A stretch of DNA of 64,000 nt. It comes from Aplectana chamaeleonis. Lineage: Eukaryota; Nematoda; Chromadorea; Rhabditida; Cosmocercidae. The position numbers and the translations under genes were made by a program. Each line of letters opens with the position of its first letter. Positions within the stretch are counted from its first letter, which is position 1. Below, piece after piece: positions 63,421-64,000 of this stretch. Location: positions 682,001 through 746,000 of the forward strand of contig JAPDOI010000213.1 of the NCBI GenBank assembly GCA_029168955.1, written 5' to 3'. Under the pieces are notes generated by a model. It had not been told where the DNA came from, searched no databases, and worked only from the letters and a program-made list of their open reading frames with translations.

Positions 63421-64000
63421 GAAGCGGTCCCCCTGGGGGCGAGTCTCCCCCAACAAGGAAGCGGTCCAAGTCACGGCCCGCAGCAGTGGGTCACCCCCAC
63501 AGCAGTCCGCGACAGGAACATCACCCCTGCCACGGTCGACAGCGTGGGAGCTTCCCCTGCTGGGGACCGTGGGGAGACTCCCTCAGCGATCAAAAATCGT
63601 CCACGAAGTGACTCGTAGTCACCTTCCAGGAGCGGCTCCGAAAGACCGACTGCGCTCTCTATGAGGTGGGGCCCTTATATACGTGCTGTGCGGCTGATAT
63701 GCGCCCGATCAATTGTGGAGCGATCGATCAACGTGTTCTATCATAGGCATCGTGGCTCGTTCGTCGTCCAAACTCATCGTAGTCGAATCGAAAACATGTA
63801 GTGACCGAGTGGAACGGCTGTGTTACGGCACTTGCTTCACACTTCGATGACGATCAGGCCATGAGGCGCCAGAAAGTACGCGGCCGTATCGTCGTCCACA
63901 CTGCTTTGTAGTCGAATCGATGTCGAATCGTGACCGAATCGGACCCCCCCCCGCTGTCTGAGTAAGACTACAAGGTTATCTCGTGAAGTTCCGTTCTTCG
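63421..64000. other. Right-edge stretch, short repeats only
   Basis: Two copies of CAACAAGGAAGCGGTCC / CGACAAGGAAGCGGTCC at about 63414-63470, and TCGTCGTCCA with GTAGTCGAATCGA repeated at 63760 and 63890. No gene recognised. Confidence 0.45.

Overview
The window is nuclear DNA of a nematode, most likely a clade V strongylid such as a hookworm; species is not determined. The basis is one recognisable worm gene after another with small phase-consistent exons, TTTTCAG-type acceptors (one lying just 5' of a start codon, as in spliced-leader trans-splicing), large introns, and a heavy load of RTE- and CR1-type retrotransposons, mariner, hAT, PIF/Harbinger and pogo-like DNA elements. I see no rRNA, tRNA, CRISPR array or bacterial-type gene.

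Layout. Left edge (1-0.6 kb): possible 5' exons of an unidentified gene on the minus strand. 7.6-21.0 kb, minus: merlin/NF2 orthologue (nfm-1 type), 15 coding exons resolved, FERM domain, coiled coil and C-terminal tail; only the last short exon is missing. Its introns hold a LINE end, an RTE remnant, a mariner with two further elements nested in it, and a LINE carrying nested hAT-type and other small elements. 21.3-25.2 kb: a TTAA-flanked small element split by a nearly full-length LINE whose 11-bp target duplication is visible. 25.5-38.5 kb: repeat territory, with a tandem duplication, CR1-like and RTE-like LINEs, a Tc-type transposase scrap, and a pogo-like element broken by a TTAA element which is itself broken by satellites. 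39.7-43.2 kb, minus: a complete small gene for a secreted six-cysteine peptide, found by matching exon phases. 45.2-48.2 kb: RTE-type LINE. 48.7-49.9 kb: PIF/Harbinger transposase with an uninterrupted reading frame. 51.5-52.4 kb: tyrosine-recombinase relic. 54.7-62.5 kb, minus: ribose-phosphate pyrophosphokinase (PRPS), complete except for about four N-terminal residues. 63-64 kb: upstream region with clustered CACGTG-type motifs.

The three host genes are functionally unrelated (growth-control FERM protein, secreted peptide, nucleotide-precursor enzyme). The window is most informative as a record of nested insertion: several elements can be dated relative to each other because target-site duplications and uninterrupted copies occur in the same window.
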